In this document: in pieces, positions 63,768 to 64,000 of the stretch
Position numbering within the stretch: position 1 is the stretch's first letter
How the letters are laid out: every line of letters starts with the position of its first letter
Source of the DNA: Lepus europaeus
Lineage: Eukaryota; Chordata; Mammalia; Lagomorpha; Leporidae
DNA length: 64,000 nucleotides
Assembly (NCBI RefSeq): GCF_033115175.1
Contig: NC_084844.1
Location: 76,698,531-76,762,530 of the forward strand
Reading direction: 5' to 3'
The notes under the pieces: model-generated
What the model was told of the DNA's origin: nothing
Database searches by the model: none
Seen by the model: only the letters and a program-made list of their open reading frames with translations
Program-made: the position numbers and the translations under genes

Positions 63768-64000
63768 GCTCCAGAACTGAGGCTGTGCCACTGGTGTCTC
63801 TTCCTCGACCAGCCAAGATCTACAGGGTGCACCTGAATACCTGACTTAACACCTCAGATCTATGGCTGTCACCTATGCCACCAAGAGACAGACACCTGTC
63901 CTGCTCTCCAAGGTTCCTTTCACCCTCACACTAACACCCACAGACACAGAAACCAACCACACAGCTCTTGAGCATATGAGGAAAGCCCCAGGGGTCAGGA
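63768..64000. other. No feature seen
   Basis: About 230 bp to the end of the window, mixed composition. No exon or repeat recognised. Confidence 0.4.

Noticed and set aside
1-64000. CRISPR arrays, operons, ribosome binding sites, bacterial genes
   Set aside because: SINE/LINE content, splice sites and CpG islands show mammalian nuclear DNA; no regularly spaced repeats were seen.

Overview
The window is mammalian nuclear DNA, almost certainly from a lagomorph, most likely European rabbit (Oryctolagus) or a close leporid. The diagnosis rests on nearly 60 copies of the tRNA-derived lagomorph C repeat (C-SINE), roughly one per 1.1 kb on both strands, and on rabbit-type LINE-1 (L1) elements. Landmarks used for a C-SINE, in sense order: head 'ggggctggcactgtggc' (A box), core 'catcccatatggg' followed by the B-box-like 'ggttcgagtcc', middle 'gcagtagaagatggcccaag', a 'gggagtgaaccag' block, then a CT-rich run and a 'caaataaataaa' tail. 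There is nothing bacterial, no CRISPR array and no operon. There is one 200-base assembly gap (58001-58200).

Layout. 1-7.5 kb: SINEs, a 5'-truncated young L1 3' end (424-1065), a solo retroviral LTR with a 4-bp target duplication (1608-2292), an ancient L1M 3' end (4555-5397) and an old L1 ORF2 remnant (6860-7480). 8.0-8.4 kb: a CpG-rich, apparently bidirectional promoter with an X-box-like palindrome, CCAAT boxes, the TCTCGCGAGA element and outward-facing splice donors. 9-23.8 kb: SINE-dense intronic or intergenic sequence. 23.85-25.1 kb: a second CpG island with a minus-strand CCAAT/TATA promoter and a candidate first exon. 32.0-32.8 kb: a GC-rich promoter-like block. 35.4-41.6 kb: an old antisense L1 interrupted by a 5.1-kb composite insertion (35520-40633) flanked by a 13-bp target duplication. 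44.6-47.3 kb: another old antisense L1 riddled with SINEs. 49458-56612: a full-length 7.15-kb L1 on the minus strand with a 15-bp target duplication, an intact 345-aa ORF1 and a broken ORF2. 59.5-60.0 kb: KRAB A-box and B-box exons of a KRAB zinc-finger gene on the minus strand, with no zinc-finger exon anywhere in the window.

The only well-supported host coding sequence is the pair of KRAB exons. The CpG promoter at 8.2 kb resembles first exons of housekeeping or KRAB-ZNF genes but points the other way, so it belongs to a different transcription unit. Everything else that is coding-like belongs to L1 or to decayed retroviral sequence.

The most unusual object is the composite insertion at 35520-40633. 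Its poly(A) end and L1 3' UTR lie on the minus strand, while an L1 5' UTR plus an intact ORF1 lie inverted next to it on the plus strand. ORF2 is missing and about 2.6 kb of non-L1 sequence, part of it resembling a decayed retroviral gag-pro region, takes its place. A single 13-bp target duplication encloses all of it, which suggests one twin-primed insertion of a non-autonomous 'half-L1' chimera.
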